Positions 60,483 to 64,000 of a DNA stretch of 64,000 nt are shown piece by piece. Each line of letters begins with the position of its first letter. The stretch's first letter is position 1. The position numbers were made by a program, and so were the translations under genes. The notes under the pieces are model-generated. The model made no database searches. It was given only the letters and a program-made list of their open reading frames with translations, and was not told the origin of the DNA. Origin of the DNA: Callaeas wilsoni (Eukaryota > Chordata > Aves > Passeriformes > Callaeidae); NCBI GenBank assembly GCA_013398955.1, contig VWPU01017843.1:2671-66670 (forward strand), written 5' to 3'.

Positions 60483-61683
60483 TCCTCCCACTCCCCAGAG
60501 CAGCCCACAGCCCTGGAGCAGCCTGTGCTTTGCTGGCAGCACCCTCAGCAAGGTGACACTGCGAGTAAACTCAGAGGGACAAGGTCAGGTGAAACACAGA
60601 GACCACCTCAGTCAAACGCTCCTGGAAACATCTCCAGCAATGCCTCTGAAGATGCTCCTTATGCTCCTTACAAGTCTGAGAAGAGCAGGACATCCTGGGG
60701 AAACATGGTTTTGATCAGCTTCCTGCACTTCCAGTGAGAGCCCTCCCCAGAGCCGGCCTGCCAGCTCTGGGCTCTCTCCATGCCTTTATCCAGTACTTTA
60801 TCCAGTGCTCTCAGAGCCCTCGAGAGCACACCCTGCACTGTGGATCAGTGCTCCACAGGAAACCTGCTCTCTTCCTTTCCGTGATGTATCCTCCCACTCC
60901 CCAGAGCAGCCCACAGCCCTGGAGCAGCCTGTGCTTTGCTGGCAGCACCCTCAGCAAGGTGACACTGCGAGTAAACTCAGAGGGACAAGGTCAGGTGAAA
61001 CACAGAGACCACCTCAGCCAAATGCTCCTGGAAACATCTCCAGCAACGCCTCCGAAGATGCTCCTTACAAGAAGTCTGAGAAGAGCAGGACATCCTGGGG
61101 AAACATGGTTTTGATCAGCTTCCTGCACTTCCAGTGAGAGCCCTCCCCAGAGCCGGCCTGCCAGCTCTGGGCTCTCTCCATGCCTTTATCCAGTACTTTA
61201 TCCAGTGCTCTCAGAGCCCTCGAGAGCACACCCTGCACTGTGGATCAGTGCTCCACAGGAAACCTGCTCTCTTCCTTTCCGTGATGTATCCTCCCACTCC
61301 CCAGAGCAGCCCACAGCCCTGGAGCAGCCTGTGCTTTGCTGGCAGCACCCTCAGCAAGGTGACACTGCGAGTAAACTCAGAGGGACAAGGTCAGGTGAAA
61401 CACAGAGACCACCTCAGCCAAATGCTCCTGGAAACATCTCCAGCAACGCCTCCGAAGATGCTCCTTACAAGAAGTCTGAGAAGAGCAGGACATCCTGGGG
61501 AAACATGGTTTTGATCAGCTTCCTGCACTTCCAGTGAGAGCCCTCCCCAGAGCCGGCCTGCCAGCTCTGGGCTCTCTCCATGCCTTTATCCATTGCTTTA
61601 TCCAGTGCTCTCCGAGCCCTCGAAACACACCCTGCACTGTGGATCAGTGCTCCACAGGAAACCTGCCCTCTTCCTTTCCCTGC
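60483..61683. repeat. 400-bp tandem duplication, about three copies
   Basis: Full units at 60734-61133 and 61134-61533 appear identical over all 400 bases. A diverged partial unit (60483-60733) precedes them, and a diverged partial unit (61534-61683) follows. The left partial copy carries an extra TGCTCCTTA. Repeated open frames of about 110-126 codons arise in each unit, but the units have no recognised homology or splice context. Confidence 0.96.
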
Positions 61684-63881
61684 CTGAGGAGCATTCCCAT
61701 CTCTTGCACATGACGTAGGACAAAGTACACGTGAGAGGTGTATTTTCCTTTGATTTCCAGCAGGCAGGAAAAAGAGAAAACCGCAGGGGAAACAGTCACC
61801 TGCCAAGACACCTCCATGCTGGACCCGTTGTACAGGAACACCTGCTGCCAGTCTCGATGGAGGAGCAATAAACACCCAGGCTTGGATACCCCCTCACTGA
61901 AAAAGTCTATATGGTTGACTTCAAGGGCAGGTAATAAAACTTAGGAGGAAGGGCAGACAGAGGTAAAAGCTGGACTGACTTTCTGTTGGCCTTGGGAAAG
62001 AGGTAAACCCCAGAAGTAGGGGAATAAATGATCCCTTTGCTGCTGTTGCCCTGAAGTGAAAGGCACAAAGATCAATTCACCCCACTCGAAGGAAAAAACA
62101 AATTTTAGAGATGCTTAGAAAACAAATAAAATATTTCACCAATTTTGCCCAGTTTCATTTGGGAGCTGTGAAAAAGGCTTTTGAGAAATTAAATGTAGAA
62201 ATTAAATTGTAAGACACCTGCTTTGAAATAACCAACACGAGTATGCCAGCTTGGGAATGACAAAATGAAACCATTTGAGTCGGAATCATTAGAGATACTC
62301 TGTCTTGGCTGAAAAAAGAGAGTAAATTTGTGGGCAGTTTTTATGAAATCCCTGCAGAAGCACTGGTAGGAATTTACACAGACCAAAACCAGGGCAGACT
62401 CTGTGACACACCAGCTTGGAACAGCCATGGGAAACTCTGTTCCTTCTGCTGTCCTCAGTCTTTTCCTGCAAGCACATCACTACAGTTAGCACAAAACACC
62501 ATTCATCACAGGCAGAATCCAGGAGCACACAGTTAGCTCTTACGCCAAGGCAGGGATCAGAATGCAACCAAAACCTTAAAAAGCAAGGATGAAACAGGGA
62601 GCCCTCTGAAAGTTCAGACAGAAAGAAATGTTACTGCTTCTCAGGTAAATGGGACTACATATAAAAATATTTTTAGCTTTATTCACATGAGTTTATTCAA
62701 TCACCTCAAGTGAAGCTGCTCCAGATTCACAGGTAGCAGAGTGGCTTGAGGCAGAATTCAGCCCTTGATGGTGATACTTTGGGTTTATGTCACCACATTC
62801 AGCCTCATTCTGACTCATGTTATGGGCAGCAAGCCTTTGGTTCAAGAGCTTTGTTGCCTGAGGTCCATATGGGGCTCCTGGACATCTACAGGGCTCCTAG
62901 AAGTACTCCAAAACCTCAGGAATAGTTTTCAGGAATAGCTATGGCTCCAAGTAAACAGCTTCCTAACGACTGAGAAGCTGCTGGAAATGTCCAGATATTT
63001 GTTGAGAAATTACATAGCTACAAGCTACCCAGGCTGCTGTGGACGTGAGAGGGATTGTTATTATAATAGTACTAATTTTTCCGGTGGTAACCTAACCACA
63101 GAGAGAGTGAAACCACCATGCAAAGGCACACAGGATGTCACTACATCCTAAGAAAGAGGAAAATTCACACAAGTTGGTTTCTTGCAAAAAATCAGAGACC
63201 CTGCATGTTTTCTGGCAAGACTCATTTTGGGTTCTCTTTAAGAAGAGCAGCAAGACCAGTAAGAATTGCCACCTGAACAGGAAAACCTGGGATTCATGCA
63301 GAAACAAAAAAAATCAGGAAGTTATGATCACTAGTCTGTGCATCCTTCCTGCTCCCAAACTGCAGAGCTGACTGTTTTCTGAAACGATTGCCCAGGTTTG
63401 GATCAGCTGTGGGGTTTGAGGAAGCTGAATACACAAGCTCCTTTCCTTGGAGCAGTGGGTACGGCATTGCCTGAGCCACAGGAAAAACAGGATGGATGAG
63501 AAATTCCTCCCTCACAATGGGAAATACAGCAGTCAGGATACCAAGAGGGTGGTCTGCCTGTTGATTCAGGAGACAGAATTCAAACTGAAAGCTCCATGTG
63601 GAGCAAATTAGCAAAAACTAATTCTAATCCGTCCCACTCTGGCACAGAGGCACGTCAGCCCTGCTTAAAATTGCACCTCCCTTCAGATCCAGGCTCCTCC
63701 TTGTCCTACATGGAGAGAAAAAAGGATGGGGAGAAGCTGCGTCGCAGTTGGCATGCAGATGGTCTGTGTTACTGAGCCTCTGGAGGATCAGCCGCTTGCC
63801 CCCGTGCCCCGTGATAAATCACGATTTCTTCCAATGTTCTCTGGGAAGAATGGTGCCCTCCCAGACTCTGACAGGGTTTAG
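61684..63881. other. AT-rich intergenic stretch, nothing recognised
   Basis: Only short random frames. No recognised transposable element or RNA gene. Confidence 0.5.
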
Positions 63882-63963
63882 AGTCTGACTGGTTAAGGAG
63901 ATGTAAATACTGAGCCCTTATCAGTCTGACTGGTTAAGGAGATGTAAATACCGAACCCCTATC
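63882..63963. repeat. 41-bp tandem pair
   Basis: AGTCTGACTGGTTAAGGAG starts at 63882 and again at 63923. Each copy runs through ATGTAAATAC to CTTATC or CCTATC. The pair differs at a few bases. Confidence 0.96.
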
Positions 63964-64000
63964 AGCCTGTAATTGCCATCATCGTCCTGTTTAGGGAGCT

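Noticed and set aside
60312..61537. Repeated 110-143-codon frames in the 400-bp units
   Set aside because: Frames are copied with the repeat, differ between overlapping frames, and have no recognised domain. Kept only as a finding on the repeat.
1..64000. CRISPR-like arrays or bacterial operons
   Set aside because: The repeats are head-to-tail without unique spacers, and the sequence is clearly vertebrate.

Overview
The window looks like nuclear DNA from a bird, probably a songbird or another neoavian. It has long non-coding stretches, many 5'-truncated CR1 LINE fragments with the typical avian CR1 3' end, three avian-type retroviral LTRs, and one exon of a vertebrate heparan sulfate 3-O-sulfotransferase. 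There are no bacterial-style genes, operons or CRISPR arrays. Nearly all open frames are chance or repeat-driven.

The only protein-coding sequence I can support is the terminal coding exon of a type-3 heparan sulfate glucosamine 3-O-sulfotransferase (HS3ST3A1/HS3ST3B1 type). It lies on the + strand at 30403-31036 and is interrupted by a 210-base run of N at 30712-30921. A branch-point-like CACTAAC, a pyrimidine tract and an AG acceptor precede it. A short 3' UTR with an AATAAA at 31445-31450 follows it. Exon 1 (membrane anchor and 5' PAPS-binding loop) is not in the window, so most or all of 1-30402 should be the single large intron. The sequence after about 31.5 kb is then downstream intergenic DNA.

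Layout: 1-1304 is a 53-bp minisatellite. 6.83-7.57 kb is a direct and inverted duplication around a single N. 9.17-9.35 kb is a duplicated block around another N. 9.90-10.09 kb is an 18-bp GC-rich minisatellite next to a minus-strand LTR (10195-10504). 18.5-18.9 kb is a polypyrimidine array with a strict 25-bp higher-order period. 21.7-22.4 kb is the longest CR1. 23.6-23.8 kb is a 16-bp minisatellite. 24771-25460 is a solo LTR with a perfect 6-bp target duplication. 25.6-26.2 kb is a 170-bp tandem duplication carrying CR1 ends. The exon is at 30.4-31.0 kb. 33.62-34.18 kb is a minus-strand ERVL-type LTR. More CR1 copies lie at 28, 35, 39, 40.6-41 and 45-46 kb. Minisatellites lie at 37.5, 50.1 and 53.2 kb. 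A 400-bp tandem duplication lies at 60.5-61.7 kb, and a 41-bp tandem pair lies at the right edge.

I found no convincing undescribed gene system. The most interesting signals are the 25-bp higher-order microsatellite in sense orientation in the intron, the sense-oriented intronic solo LTR with a poly(A) signal, the strongly homogenised 53-bp VNTR with a hairpin in each unit, and four single-N joins whose flanks are near-duplicates, which are likely assembly artefacts.
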